NCBI RefSeq assembly: GCF_012849215.1
Contig: NZ_CP051682.1
Location: forward strand, 1,364,001 to 1,428,000
Source of the DNA: Mucilaginibacter robiniae
GTDB lineage: Bacteria > Bacteroidota > Bacteroidia > Sphingobacteriales > Sphingobacteriaceae
Length of the DNA: 64,000 nt
Direction of reading: 5' to 3'
In this document: piece after piece, positions 1 through 8,635 of the stretch
Layout of the letters: every line of letters starts with the position of its first letter
Numbering within the stretch: the stretch's first letter is position 1
Program-made: the position numbers and the translations under genes
The notes under the pieces: generated by a model
Database searches by the model: none
Seen by the model: only the letters and a program-made list of their open reading frames with translations
Told to the model about the DNA's origin: nothing

Positions 1-2
1 CG

Positions 3-221
3 CTACCTATTTTAAACAAACAATTACAAGTGGCATTAGATCCTGCTCAAAGTGTTGAACGAAAAACGGGTATAGGTATGCCTGCTACCTCTTCTGTAAA
101 ACAAATGCTTGCCAGTAGTCAGGCCGACATTGCTGATAAAACTAACTGGTTGAAAAAGCAAGAAGAACACTTAAAACTAACTTATACACTGTTAACACAA
201 ACCATTAACAACTATAAGTAG
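3..221 (+). CDS. argH: argininosuccinate lyase, C-terminal part (cut by window edge)
   Basis: The reading frame is open from base 3, so the gene begins outside the window and only about 72 C-terminal residues are present. The segment ALDPAQSVERKTGIG followed by a helical tail resembles the C-terminal domain of argininosuccinate lyase, where an LDP..SV motif precedes a Gly-rich turn and a final helix. That enzyme splits argininosuccinate to arginine and fumarate in the cytosol, the last step of arginine synthesis. The GTG at base 30 is an internal codon and not a start. The catalytic serine loop is not in view, so the assignment rests on this tail alone. A strong inverted repeat lies about 120 bases downstream. 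Confidence 0.6.
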   Translation, partial: LPILNKQLQVALDPAQSVERKTGIGMPATSSVKQMLASSQADIADKTNWLKKQEEHLKLTYTLLTQTINNYK

Positions 222-342
222 CATACTAGAATATTGCTTTGCTGTTAGTTGAAACTTATGTTTTTAAAGCTTATTTTAATCAATCTAAGCTCAAGGTATC
301 AAGAATATATCCGCTCATCTGCCTATAATATGTACTTTATTC

Positions 343-394
343 TAAGACTAATGATGAGTTAGTAACCACAGTTACTAACTCATCATTAGTCTTA
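343..394. terminator. 24-bp perfect inverted repeat between convergent genes
   Basis: Arms 343-366 and 371-394 are exact reverse complements separated by the 4-base loop CACA. It lies between the end of the argH-like gene (plus strand) and the end of the dehydrogenase fragment (minus strand), so it can terminate from both sides. It is AT-rich and lacks a long T tail, which is common for Bacteroidota hairpin terminators. Confidence 0.7.
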
Positions 395-417
395 ATAGTT
401 CTTATGGGTTTCTAGTT

Positions 418-1072
418 TTACCAAGGACAGCTTTCCGGTTCCGGAAAATACTCTTCGCTAATATATTTTCCGGTGGGACCATCTTGGCCAATCAGCGCAT
501 ATTTAGCAATACGGGCGCCTGCTTCCTGCACGGTACTAGTACCTTGATGGCCAGTAAAATCAGTTTTGGTATACCCCGGACAAACCATGTTCACTTTAAA
601 CGCGGTGTCACGTAGTGTGTAGGCCAAATTAACCGTGTACATGTTCAACGCTGATTTACTTGATTGATATACCGCCAGCTTATTGTGATACATGCTGCTG
701 GAAGGGTCTGCTGAAAGGGACAGAGAGGCCATTGCTGTACTGACATTGACAATGCGAGGCTCGGAAGCTTTTTTGAGCAACTCTATAAATGCCTGTGTAA
801 CGCGAACAACGCCGAACACGTTGGTTTCATAAACAGTTCTGAACTGATCGATAGTGGCATCAAGTGCCGATTGCGGAAACCCACCCGAAACACCTGCGTT
901 ATTAATCAGTACATCCAAGATGTCCGTTTTTCCACCGATTGTTGCGGCGGCGGCATTTACCGATTCCTGGTCGGTGACATCCAGCTGAATGGCTTCAACG
1001 TTGCTGATCCCATCAGCTTTAAGCTTTTCTACTGCGGCAGATCCGCTTTCCAAATTGCGGCTGCCTAGATAA
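418..1072 (-). pseudogene. short-chain dehydrogenase/reductase, N-terminus removed by IS21 insertion
   Basis: An SDR-family NAD(P)-dependent oxidoreductase. What remains starts at VYLGSRNLE, the second strand of the Rossmann fold, and keeps the LINNAG motif and the catalytic YQSSK (YxxxK) motif. The glycine-rich TGxxxGIG cofactor loop, about 25-30 residues, is missing because the IS21 element begins at 1073. The reading frame stays open into the IS end up to an ATG at 1227, so a hybrid protein of 269 residues could be made, but its first 50 residues are IS-derived. The missing 5' part is not on the other side of the IS, so the break is not a simple insertion. Substrate unknown. It converges on the argH-like gene. 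Confidence 0.85.
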
Positions 1073-1255
1073 ACTGGGTATTCTGCTGAAAATGACCAGG
1101 TGTTCTGTCTTAAAGAGGTCAGGCGTTCCGGCGTAAACTGACCACCCCATTCCGGGGCAAACTGACCAGGGATTCCGGGCGAAACTGACCACCCCTGGAA
1201 TGCAGCTGATGCGGTAGCAGCCGTCATCTTTGTAGGGTTACAAAACTCTCAAAGT

Positions 1256-2806
1256 ATGGCTAACACTACGATCAGTATGAGTAAGATAAGAAAGATCTTA
1301 AGGATGTACACCAACGGGCGCAGCATCATGTCTATAGCAGCCCAGGCAGACGCATCCAGAAACACCGTAAAGAAGTATCTGGCCTCTTTCAAGGAGAGCG
1401 GCTTCAGCTTTGATGAAGTCAATGCTTTGAATGATAAAGAGCTGGAAGACTTGTTTGGCAAGGCTAAGGAGCGCTCTCCCAACAGCCGTATGCAAGCCAT
1501 GCTGCGCTGCTTTCCCAAAGTAGACAAAGAGCTGAAACGTACCGGTGTTACCCGTCAAATGCTTTGGGAGGCTTATCGTAAAGAGTTTCCGGACGGTTAC
1601 CAGTATAGCCAGTTTTGCTTTTATTATACCCAGTGGCAGGCCCGGGTTAACCCTGTGATGCACATCGACCACAAGGCCGGTGATAAGCTGTATGTGGATT
1701 TTGCCGGTCAAAAGCTGAGCATCACAAACCGGGATACCGGGGAGATCATTCCTGTCGAGGTCTTCATCGGCATACTTGGGGCCAGCCAGCTGACCTATGT
1801 CGAGGCGGTCATGAGCCAGCAAAAAGAAGACTTCATTTCCGCTTGTGAGCATACCCTGCATTACATTGGCGGCGTGCCGGAGGCCATTGTTCCGGACAAT
1901 CTGAAAGCTGCCGTCACTAAAAGTAACCGTTACGAACCTACGCTGAATGAAACGTTTGAAGACTTCAGCAATCATTATTGCACGACCATCTTACCTGCCC
2001 GGGCATTCCGCCCTCGTGATAAAGCGCTGGTAGAAGGTGCCGTAAGAATCATCTATAGCCGCATTTATGTTCCCCTGCGCAAGAGCGTTTATCATTCCTT
2101 GCAAGAGCTGAATGCCGCTATTCATGAACTGCTGGAAGCCCATAATAACCGGCTGATGCAAAGCCGGCCTTACAGCAGAAGGCAGCAATTCGAGGAGGTA
2201 GAGCGTGAAACGCTTATGCCTTTACCCGTGTTGCGCTATGAGCTTAAAAAGCAGTTTCATGCCACCGTGATGAAAAACGGGCATGTCAGCCTCGGGCCTG
2301 ATAAGAACTACTATAGTGTGCCTTACCGCTTCATCGGCAAAAAGATCAAGCTGCTGTATTCCAGCACGACGGTAGAGGCCTTCTATCATTATGAACGCAT
2401 AGCCATTCACAAGCGTACCAAGGGGCTGCACCGCTACATTACGGATAAAGACCATCTGGCTTCCACCCACCAGTTCGTTGCCGAGTGGAACCCGGAAAAG
2501 TTCCTGTCCTGGGCCGCATCGATCCATGAGGATGTGCGCCTTTATATCCAGCATATCCTTAGCCGCAGGCACCATGCAGAGCAGGCTTACCGATCCTGCA
2601 TCGGTGTGCTGGGCTTTGCCCGTAAAGCCGGGAATGAACGCCTGATCCTGGCCTGCAGAAGAGGCCTGAGTTATGGCATGTACAGTTACAAGACCATACA
2701 AATGATCCTGGAAAAGAACCTCGATCAGTACGAAGAAAGCTTATTTGCCAATGAACTTACCATGCCCGAGCATGATAACATCAGAGGCGAAGACTATTAC
2801 CAGTAA
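1256..2806 (+). CDS. istA: IS21 transposase IstA
   Basis: The 516-residue DDE transposase of the element. Residues 1-45 form a helix-turn-helix (SIAAQADASRNTVKKYL) that binds the repeated end sequences. The integrase-core domain spans about 135-290, with D148 (YVDFAG), D214 (VPDNLKAA) and E260 (ALVEGAV) as the likely catalytic triad. A Mu-transposase-like C-terminal domain follows. ATG at 1256 is the first in-frame ATG after the left end repeats. istB starts 16 bases after the istA stop, so the two are one transcript. Full length for the family and undamaged, so probably active. Confidence 0.95.
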   Translation: MANTTISMSKIRKILRMYTNGRSIMSIAAQADASRNTVKKYLASFKESGFSFDEVNALNDKELEDLFGKAKERSPNSRMQAMLRCFPKVDKELKRTGVTRQMLWEAYRKEFPDGYQYSQFCFYYTQWQARVNPVMHIDHKAGDKLYVDFAGQKLSITNRDTGEIIPVEVFIGILGASQLTYVEAVMSQQKEDFISACEHTLHYIGGVPEAIVPDNLKAAVTKSNRYEPTLNETFEDFSNHYCTTILPARAFRPRDKALVEGAVRIIYSRIYVPLRKSVYHSLQELNAAIHELLEAHNNRLMQSRPYSRRQQFEEVERETLMPLPVLRYELKKQFHATVMKNGHVSLGPDKNYYSVPYRFIGKKIKLLYSSTTVEAFYHYERIAIHKRTKGLHRYITDKDHLASTHQFVAEWNPEKFLSWAASIHEDVRLYIQHILSRRHHAEQAYRSCIGVLGFARKAGNERLILACRRGLSYGMYSYKTIQMILEKNLDQYEESLFANELTMPEHDNIRGEDYYQ

Positions 2807-2822
2807 ACACGAATCAAGTCAT

Positions 2823-3575
2823 ATGAATACAAACACTTTAGACAAACTGCGGAAGATGAAGTTCTTCGGCATGTTCCATGCTTTTCAAAGCAGCCTGGAA
2901 ACCGGGCAAACAGATCACTACACGGCCGATGAACTCTTGGCCTACCTGGTGGATGCCGAATGGGATGACCGGCATAACCGGCGTATAGAGCGCCAGATCT
3001 ATCATGCCAAGTTCCGCTACAAAGCGTCCATTGAAGAGGTGAACTACCAGGCAGAGCGGAGCATTGACCGCAACCTGGTCATGCGCCTGGCGGACTGCAC
3101 CTTCATTGAGCGCAATGAGAATGTGCTCCTGACCGGCAGCACCGGCATTGGCAAAAGCTACATCGCCTCTGCTATTGGTTACCAGGCCTGTATGCAGGGC
3201 TATAGGGTATTCTATGCCAGTACACCCAAGCTATTTGCCAAACTCAAGATGGCCAAGGCTGATGGCTCCTACATCAAAGAGATCGCAAAGATTGAACGCC
3301 AGCAACTGCTCATACTCGATGACTTTGGCTTGCAGCCTTTTGATGCACAAAACAGGGCTGCCCTGATGGAGATCATTGAAGACCGGCATGGTAAAGCATC
3401 CCTGATCATTACCTCACAGCTTCCGGTCAGTAAATGGCATGAGGTCATCGGTGAAAAAACAATAGCTGATGCAATATTAGACCGTATCGTACACAGCGCT
3501 CACCGGCTGGATCTCAAGGGTGAATCCATGAGAAAAAAACGCAGGGCTGATGAAAAGGAAATCAGTTACCAATAA
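2823..3575 (+). CDS. istB: IS21 transposition helper ATPase IstB
   Basis: A 250-residue AAA+ ATPase related to DnaC that loads on target DNA and recruits IstA. Walker A is GSTGIGKS at 105-112 and Walker B is LLILDDFG at about 162-168. The open frame extends upstream to 2745 inside istA, but the start chosen is ATG 2823 because the protein from there (MNTNTLDKLRKMKF) matches the usual IstB N-terminus; the extra 26 residues overlap istA in another frame. It ends about 120 bases before the right terminal repeat. Confidence 0.94.
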   Translation: MNTNTLDKLRKMKFFGMFHAFQSSLETGQTDHYTADELLAYLVDAEWDDRHNRRIERQIYHAKFRYKASIEEVNYQAERSIDRNLVMRLADCTFIERNENVLLTGSTGIGKSYIASAIGYQACMQGYRVFYASTPKLFAKLKMAKADGSYIKEIAKIERQQLLILDDFGLQPFDAQNRAALMEIIEDRHGKASLIITSQLPVSKWHEVIGEKTIADAILDRIVHSAHRLDLKGESMRKKRRADEKEISYQ

Positions 3576-3694
3576 TAACTTGAGATAGCTAACTTTGTAA
3601 TAATGCTTCTACAGCATTGGCTGCATCATTCCGCCAGTTCTCAGACTGGTCAGTTTGCCACGGAATAGCCTGGTCAACATCCCCGGAATACCTA

Positions 3695-3723
3695 TCGATG
3701 TCTACCAATTCTGAAGTATTCAT
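3695..3723 (-). pseudogene. truncated start of an unknown gene cut by IS21 copy 1
   Basis: An ATG at 3723 on the minus strand opens MNTSELVDID and then runs into the IS right end, where it stops after about 34 IS-derived codons. It is not the missing N-terminus of the dehydrogenase on the other side of the IS, since no Rossmann glycine loop is present. It may be the remnant of a different gene; support is only the open frame and start codon. Confidence 0.3.
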
Positions 3724-3801
3724 AATAATTAGGATAAATGCTTAGGCAATAATCTGTTAAAACACAAATATCAGCAATATTTATACAAATATCATATTTC
3801 C

Positions 3802-3809
3802 TATATTTG
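3802..3809 (+). promoter_or_regulatory. candidate -7 box of the first HNH gene, possibly leaderless
   Basis: TATATTTG fits the Bacteroidota -7 consensus TAnnTTTG exactly and ends only 3 bases before ATG 3813, so a transcript would start at or inside the start codon. No clear -33 TTG is seen at the usual distance. The paralogue at 19634 has the similar TAACTTAG 5 bases before its start. Confidence 0.4.
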
Positions 3810-3812
3810 GGC

Positions 3813-4841
3813 ATGGAGTTGCCTTATGACGAAGATTTACCGGTGCATTTGTTGGCGGGGTGTTTTAATAATACTTCGGCGACGTATAAGTTTTATTGGT
3901 TTTTGGCGGTGTTGGGCCGGGTGGAATTGGGTGAGGTCAGAATTGCTAAACGGGATCTTTTTGCTGAAATGGTGGCGCATGCTTGGTATACGGTGAACTA
4001 TTTTAAGGTTTCGTTTGGGAAGCAGGATAAGTTGCAAGAGGCTATACTATCTATCAAAGCTTTAGAGGCTTTAACAATTGATGTTGACCGAGGCTATATT
4101 TTCAAGCAACTATCCAGTTCTGCAAATAAGGCGACGTTAAAAGAGCTGCGTTATTTTAATGGGGAGGTGCCGCATCGTTTTTTGAGTCCTTGGTTTAGGG
4201 CGGCAGATACCCAGGCAACCTATACGGCTTCGCAACGGTTTGAGAACAAGTGTTTGTATGCGCTTTATGCCGATCAGATTGAGATCAATCCGATATGGGT
4301 CGATTATTTGAAGCGTCATGCTGGCAATTTGCGGCAGTTTTGTTATTGGAACCTAGCGGTCTATTTGCAGGCTAAGAATCCGAATGTGCCGGACATTCCG
4401 AATAAGCTGATCAAGCTGCCGGTTCGTAAGGCGCTGACGGAACAGCGTAAGTTTTGGGATATTGTTGTGGGCGAATTGGGTAGTGTGGGCTGTATTTATA
4501 CCAATAAGAAGTTGATTGTTGGGGACTATGCAGTCGAGCATTTCCTGCCCTACGCTTTCGTTTCGCATGACCTGATGTGGAACCTGATACCTGCTGACCG
4601 ATCATTTAATAGCACAAAAAGTGATAAGCTCCCGCCACTAGAGCGTTATTTTGAGCCATACTTTGAATTGCAACGGTCTGCTTTAGAAATTATACAGCAT
4701 AAAGCACCCAAGCATAAATTTTTAGAAGACTATCTGACCATCGTGCCGGATGTATCACTATTCGAGCAACAAAGAGTTTTTGAGCAAATACAGCCGATGG
4801 CAACGATCGCACGGAATAATGGGTTTGAACTCTTGGGTTGA
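3813..4841 (+). CDS. HNH-type nuclease homologue, paralogue 1
   Basis: A 342-residue protein. The C-terminal third holds an HNH-like core: VEHFLPY with H243, WNLIPAD with N257, and FNSTKSDKLP with K269, a pattern seen in HNH endonucleases without zinc cysteines. The N-terminal 200 residues are mostly helical and of unknown role. A paralogue of almost the same length sits at 19634-20689 with long identical blocks (CFN.TSATYKFYWFLAVLG, VPDIPNKLIK, PYAFVSHDL.WNLIPAD). ATG 3813 aligns with the GTG start of the paralogue; an upstream TTG at 3807 is possible. This copy is AT-richer than the second, so the two did not arise by recent duplication. Likely DNA-cleaving defence or mobile-element protein; the target is unknown. 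Confidence 0.7.
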   Translation: MELPYDEDLPVHLLAGCFNNTSATYKFYWFLAVLGRVELGEVRIAKRDLFAEMVAHAWYTVNYFKVSFGKQDKLQEAILSIKALEALTIDVDRGYIFKQLSSSANKATLKELRYFNGEVPHRFLSPWFRAADTQATYTASQRFENKCLYALYADQIEINPIWVDYLKRHAGNLRQFCYWNLAVYLQAKNPNVPDIPNKLIKLPVRKALTEQRKFWDIVVGELGSVGCIYTNKKLIVGDYAVEHFLPYAFVSHDLMWNLIPADRSFNSTKSDKLPPLERYFEPYFELQRSALEIIQHKAPKHKFLEDYLTIVPDVSLFEQQRVFEQIQPMATIARNNGFELLG

Positions 4842-4857
4842 GCGCCGTTTTTAACAA

Positions 4858-4888
4858 TTTGTATTTTAATATATTATTACTAACTTTA
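4858..4888 (+). promoter_or_regulatory. promoter of the Hxs operon
   Basis: TTTG at 4858-4861, 19-base spacer, then TAACTTTA at 4881-4888, which matches TAnnTTTG in 7 of 8 positions. It lies 21 bases before the first Hxs precursor gene and behind the HNH gene stop, so it most likely drives the whole downstream operon. Confidence 0.55.
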
Positions 4889-4908
4889 AATAAATAACCT
4901 TACACAAT

Positions 4909-5127
4909 ATGTCAAATTTTCAACGAAAGTCCAACCAGATCGGTGCGTTTGCAAAGAAAACCGTTTTAAGATCATTAACCGTTGTAGGTAAAAAGCCCAA
5001 GACGATGCCGGTTTTAAAACTAAACTTTAAAGATCCGCAAGCTGAGGTGCGGGTTTCCAATCATGCCTCGCACGCCTCACATGCATCCCACGTTTCACAT
5101 CATTCACATCATTCCCGCCATCGCTAG
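4909..5127 (+). CDS. hxsA: His-Xaa-Ser repeat precursor, short form
   Basis: A 72-residue precursor peptide. Residues 1-50 are a basic leader without a clear signal peptide and contain MPVLKLNF. Residues 50-72 are a His/Ser tract (ASHASHASHVSHHSHH) ending in SRHR. The tract and the neighbouring hxsD, hxsB and hxsC genes identify it as a substrate of the His-Xaa-Ser radical SAM modification system. Two longer precursors sit downstream (8632 and 9009) and share the Leu/Lys-rich motif before the repeats, so this motif is a good candidate for maturase recognition. First gene of the operon; hxsD starts 2 bases after its stop. The modification is not known from sequence. Confidence 0.8.
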   Translation: MSNFQRKSNQIGAFAKKTVLRSLTVVGKKPKTMPVLKLNFKDPQAEVRVSNHASHASHASHVSHHSHHSRHR

Positions 5128-5129
5128 TC

Positions 5130-5498
5130 ATGAAGGTGCAGAACTACATTGCAAATGGCCGTATCGTCGTATTTGCAGATGAAAAGTTGTTTTCGAAAGA
5201 GGCGGTTTTTAAGTGCCTGTACTGGTATGGCGACCGCTTTCATACGGAAGTTTCCTTAACCGATGGCTATTATCAGATTCAACTCACCCCAGTAGGCGAA
5301 ATGCCTGCGGAAGAACTTAAACTTTTTTTGCAAAAGCTAGAGCGGGACCTGGTGGATTTTAATTTGCGGGACATCGTGACAAGAGAGACGCAAAATGTAC
5401 GGGACCTATTGATCGCAAAGGCTTTCTCACATGGCGAACTGGACGAGGAGCCGCCCGGTGAGATCAGTGATCCAGTTGGTTTTTCCGTTTATGAATGA
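5130..5498 (+). CDS. hxsD: His-Xaa-Ser system protein HxsD
   Basis: A 122-residue small soluble protein. Recognised by its place in the cassette and by the family signature near residues 73-99: DLVDFNLRDIVTRET followed by RDLLIAKAF, matching the L-x-D-Y-x-LR-x-x-I...ET...R pattern of HxsD. HxsD is an obligatory partner of HxsB/HxsC and presumably presents the precursor leader, like other small peptide-recognition partners of radical SAM enzymes (inference). Its last 8 bases overlap the start of the methyltransferase gene, so the two are translationally coupled. The C-terminal tail after residue 100 is acidic and of unknown use. Confidence 0.8.
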   Translation: MKVQNYIANGRIVVFADEKLFSKEAVFKCLYWYGDRFHTEVSLTDGYYQIQLTPVGEMPAEELKLFLQKLERDLVDFNLRDIVTRETQNVRDLLIAKAFSHGELDEEPPGEISDPVGFSVYE

Positions 5499-6012
5499 TG
5501 ATAAGGCTGTTTCGCCTTTCGTCAAACGGGTCATCAAGGCTTATCATGTCCAGCATGATTTTGCGCAAGATAAGTGTCTGGATGCACCCAGCGGCAGCGG
5601 CCGGAACACCTTTTTTCTGGCGCAATATTTTCGGGAGGTGCTGGCAGTCGATATTGATGAATCTGCGCTGCATATGATAGCACAGTCCGGGGAAGTTACC
5701 AATGTCAGGTTGCAAACTGTGGACCTGAAGGCACCTCTAGATGTTGAGATTGCTTCGTTCAAGTTCGTTTGTATTGTTCATTTTTTTAATGTTACATTTT
5801 TGAGATCCCTCTTGAAAGCGATGCATACAGGCGCTTTTTTGCTAATCGAAACGCCGGCCTGTCACGGTGAGAATTTTAGAACCTTGCCTACAGACGGAGA
5901 AATAAAGGAGTTGTTCAGGGAGACTGAGCTTTTGGTATATGATTTTAAACGCTGTAAGCATTCGGCTAATAATGAAGACCGGGGTGCGGTAAAAGCTTTC
6001 TTGAAAATATAG
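5491..6012 (+). CDS. class I SAM-dependent methyltransferase inside the Hxs operon
   Basis: A 173-residue Rossmann-type methyltransferase. The SAM-binding motif I is CLDAPSGSGRN at about residues 29-39, followed by FREVLAVDIDESAL, where the acidic residues would hold the ribose. The core is short, as in TehB-like enzymes, and lacks a separate substrate domain. ATG 5491 is preferred over an in-frame ATG at 5431, because it gives an ATGA-type overlap with hxsD and starts just before the conserved fold. It sits between hxsD and hxsB with 2 bases to hxsB. The usual hxsABCD cassette does not need a methyltransferase, so a role in modifying the same peptides is an inference from context. Confidence 0.75.
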   Translation: MNDDKAVSPFVKRVIKAYHVQHDFAQDKCLDAPSGSGRNTFFLAQYFREVLAVDIDESALHMIAQSGEVTNVRLQTVDLKAPLDVEIASFKFVCIVHFFNVTFLRSLLKAMHTGAFLLIETPACHGENFRTLPTDGEIKELFRETELLVYDFKRCKHSANNEDRGAVKAFLKI

Positions 6013-6014
6013 TA

Positions 6015-7517
6015 ATGGTTGAAACCTTAATACAGCGTAACACTCGCAAATTCAAAGCTCCGGATTTTTATGCCGGATCAGGTAATGTATATTTTTTACT
6101 GCCTTTTCGTTTCCACCGGCTAAATGACCGGAAAGAAGTATTGGTCAACGAAGTAGGCGATCATTTGGTCGTACCCACTGGGACGGCGGCACGAATCGTT
6201 CAGCGGAAGTTACGGCGTGAGGACGAGGCAGAACTGTACGGTGACCTGATCGCCGGTTTCTTTATTGCCGAACAACAGCTACCGCCATTAATCGATGTGC
6301 TTGCTACACGTTATCGTACCAAAAAGTCTTTTTTGGACCAATTCACCAGCCTGCATTTGTTCGTGATCACGCTGCGCTGCGAACATACTTGCCACTATTG
6401 CCAGGTATCGCGGGTCACGAGCAATAAAGACGAATTTGATATGCGCTATGAACATATCAACAAAGGGATCGATCTCATGCTGCGGTCACCTGGAGAGTAC
6501 CTGACCATGGAGTTCCAGGGCGGCGAGGCGCTGCTGGCCTTTGATAAGATCGTCTATGCCATCGAACGCACCAAGCCGTTGGCTTTAGAAAAAGGCAAGC
6601 AAATGACCTATGTGATCTGCACCAATCTGGCAGTGTTGGACGAAGATGTTCTGGCTTACTGCCAGGCTAACAACGTATTGCTGTCCACTTCACTCGATGG
6701 GCCGGGCTTCATCCATAACCAAAACCGGAGGCGCCCTGGCAACAACAGTTATGAACTGACGATAAAGGGTATAGAGATGGCCCGGCAATGGCTCGGACCG
6801 GGTAACCTGTCTGCATTGATGACGACCACAAACCTGTCCTTAGACCATCCGCTGGCCATCGTGGACGAATACTTTCAGCAAGGTTTCCGAAGTATCTTTT
6901 TGCGGCCGATTTCACCGTACGGGTTTGCCTTGAAAAATGAAAAGAAGAATAAATATGAGATCGAGCGCTTCATCACATTCTATAAGACCGCGTTACAGCA
7001 TATCTTGAACTACAACCGCGACGGGGAATTTTTCCGCGAAGAATATGCGACCATCATCCTCAAAAAGATCCTGACACCGTTTCCGGTAGGTTATGTTGAT
7101 CTAAATTCTCCGGCAGGTTCCATTACCAACGCTATCTTGTTTAATTATGATGGTGCTGTCTATGCCAGTGACGAAAGCCGCATGCTGGCGGAGTCAGGTG
7201 ACTATACTTTTCGCTTAGGCCACCTGGACACCCATGATTATGAAGCTGTTTTTTATGGGGAGAAAGCGCAGGAACTTGCAGACGTCATGGTGAACGAAGC
7301 CTTGCCCGGCTGTTCGGAATGTGCTTTTCAATCCTATTGCGGAGCTGACCCCGTCCACAATCACGCGACGCAGGGCAGCGTTTGGGGCTATCGTCCGACA
7401 AGTACTTTTTGCCAAAAGAATATGGAACTCATCCGGTATCTGATCGAGCTGATGGACAGCGACCCTCAGGTGAAACAGATCTTTGAAGGCTGGGTCTCAC
7501 AAAGGAGGGCATCATGA
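6015..7517 (+). CDS. hxsB: His-Xaa-Ser system radical SAM maturase HxsB
   Basis: A 500-residue radical SAM enzyme. Residues 1-110 form an N-terminal region of the HxsB type. The SAM-radical 4Fe-4S cluster is held by C122, C126 and C129 (RCEHTCHYCQ), followed by EFQGGEALL, the SAM-contacting GGE motif. The C-terminus carries a Cys-rich region (PGCSECAFQSYCGAD and a further TFCQKN) like the SPASM domain that binds auxiliary clusters in peptide-modifying enzymes. It would modify the His/Ser-repeat precursors in the cytosol. The stop overlaps hxsC by 4 bases (ATGA). Start at ATG 6015, 2 bases behind the methyltransferase stop. Confidence 0.88.
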   Translation: MVETLIQRNTRKFKAPDFYAGSGNVYFLLPFRFHRLNDRKEVLVNEVGDHLVVPTGTAARIVQRKLRREDEAELYGDLIAGFFIAEQQLPPLIDVLATRYRTKKSFLDQFTSLHLFVITLRCEHTCHYCQVSRVTSNKDEFDMRYEHINKGIDLMLRSPGEYLTMEFQGGEALLAFDKIVYAIERTKPLALEKGKQMTYVICTNLAVLDEDVLAYCQANNVLLSTSLDGPGFIHNQNRRRPGNNSYELTIKGIEMARQWLGPGNLSALMTTTNLSLDHPLAIVDEYFQQGFRSIFLRPISPYGFALKNEKKNKYEIERFITFYKTALQHILNYNRDGEFFREEYATIILKKILTPFPVGYVDLNSPAGSITNAILFNYDGAVYASDESRMLAESGDYTFRLGHLDTHDYEAVFYGEKAQELADVMVNEALPGCSECAFQSYCGADPVHNHATQGSVWGYRPTSTFCQKNMELIRYLIELMDSDPQVKQIFEGWVSQRRAS

Positions 7518-8635
7518 TCTTCAGGGCTAAAGGAATTCCGCTCCATATCAATGAGCTTTTGGTGGGCATCATTACGCGTAATCCTGAAAAACAGGGCGAA
7601 CAACTGATCTTTATCGGTGACGCTGCGCCGTATGGCGATTACCTGGCTATCCTGAGTTGCGCACCTGCCAGTTATACCGGCTTACCGACCGTTTTTAATA
7701 TTTCGTCCTTAGACCATCTTGCAGACGGCGACATTGTTTCCATCGGACCGGATGGCATAGTCCGTACGGTTTATCGCACAAATTCGTTTTATAATACGAT
7801 CCTGGCCACCGAGCGCTGTAACAGCAATTGCCTGATGTGCTCGCAACCGCCCAAAGACAAAAATGATATACCTTACCTGTTTGAACTATACCGGCGGGTC
7901 ATCCCGCTGATTCCGAAAGACTGTGTCGAACTGACCGTTTCCGGCGGTGAACCGACCCTGATGGGGGAACGCTTTTTTGAACTGCTCGAGCTGATCACGC
8001 GGGAGCTCCCCGACACCGAAGTGCATGTCCTGACCAACGGGCGTTCATTTGCCTGGGACCATCTGGCGGAACGCTTGGCCCGGATCGACAACCCGCGCCT
8101 CATGCTGGGTATCCCGGTCTATGCTGACTACTACCAGGTGCACGATCATATCGTGCAGGCCCGCGGGGCCTTCGACCAGACGATATTGGGCCTGCATAAT
8201 CTGGCCCGCCACGGGATACGCCTGGAGATCCGCGTGGTACTCCATCAGCAATCCATCCCGCGGCTGACCCGTTTGGCGCGGTACATCTTTAAGAACCTGC
8301 CATTCGCCGAGCATGTCACGTTCATGGGCCTGGAATATACGGGCTATACGCCACACAACATCGAACAGTTGTGGATCGATCCCTATGACTATAATAACGA
8401 ACTGACCGAGGCCGTGGAGTTCCTGGCCGGTCAGGGTATGCATGTTTCTATTTATAATGCACAATTATGCGTTATGCCGGAAAGATTGTGGCCTTATGCC
8501 CGCAAATCCATTTCAGATTGGAAGAACGATTACCTGCCGGCTTGTGAAAGCTGCAGTAAACTGGATGACTGCGGCGGGCTATTCACCTGGAACCTGAAAA
8601 AATGTAGTGCCTATATTCAACCTTTAAGCGCATGA
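7514..8635 (+). CDS. hxsC: His-Xaa-Ser system radical SAM maturase HxsC
   Basis: A 373-residue second radical SAM enzyme. The cluster motif is C102-x3-C106-x2-C109 (RCNSNCLMC), then TVSGGEPTL for SAM binding. A short C-terminal Cys group (ACESCSKLDDCGG and KKCSAY) may bind an extra cluster. Pairing of two different radical SAM proteins with HxsD is diagnostic of the His-Xaa-Ser cassette. The start overlaps hxsB and the stop overlaps the next precursor gene by ATGA, so expression of the three is coupled. Which residues it changes is unknown. Confidence 0.88.
   Translation: MIFRAKGIPLHINELLVGIITRNPEKQGEQLIFIGDAAPYGDYLAILSCAPASYTGLPTVFNISSLDHLADGDIVSIGPDGIVRTVYRTNSFYNTILATERCNSNCLMCSQPPKDKNDIPYLFELYRRVIPLIPKDCVELTVSGGEPTLMGERFFELLELITRELPDTEVHVLTNGRSFAWDHLAERLARIDNPRLMLGIPVYADYYQVHDHIVQARGAFDQTILGLHNLARHGIRLEIRVVLHQQSIPRLTRLARYIFKNLPFAEHVTFMGLEYTGYTPHNIEQLWIDPYDYNNELTEAVEFLAGQGMHVSIYNAQLCVMPERLWPYARKSISDWKNDYLPACESCSKLDDCGGLFTWNLKKCSAYIQPLSA

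Larger units (their letters stand above)
1073..3694 (+). mobile_element. IS21-family insertion sequence, copy 1
   Basis: This 2622-bp segment recurs at 34494-37115 with a constant offset of 33421; istA and istB proteins are identical. Ends are TGGGTATTC at left (1075) and GAATACCTA at right (3694), an imperfect terminal inverted repeat that continues inward to a shared TGACCAGG. The left end carries three further AAACTGACCA sub-repeats (about 1131-1195), as expected for the multiple transposase sites of IS21 elements. It contains istA and istB in order. Bases next to the two ends (ATAAAC and TCGATG) do not match, so no target duplication is visible. Confidence 0.92.

Noticed and set aside
1298..1975. 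Long minus-strand frames opposite istA (also 34719-35396)
   Set aside because: Shadows of istA; the DDE motif and HTH lie on the plus strand.
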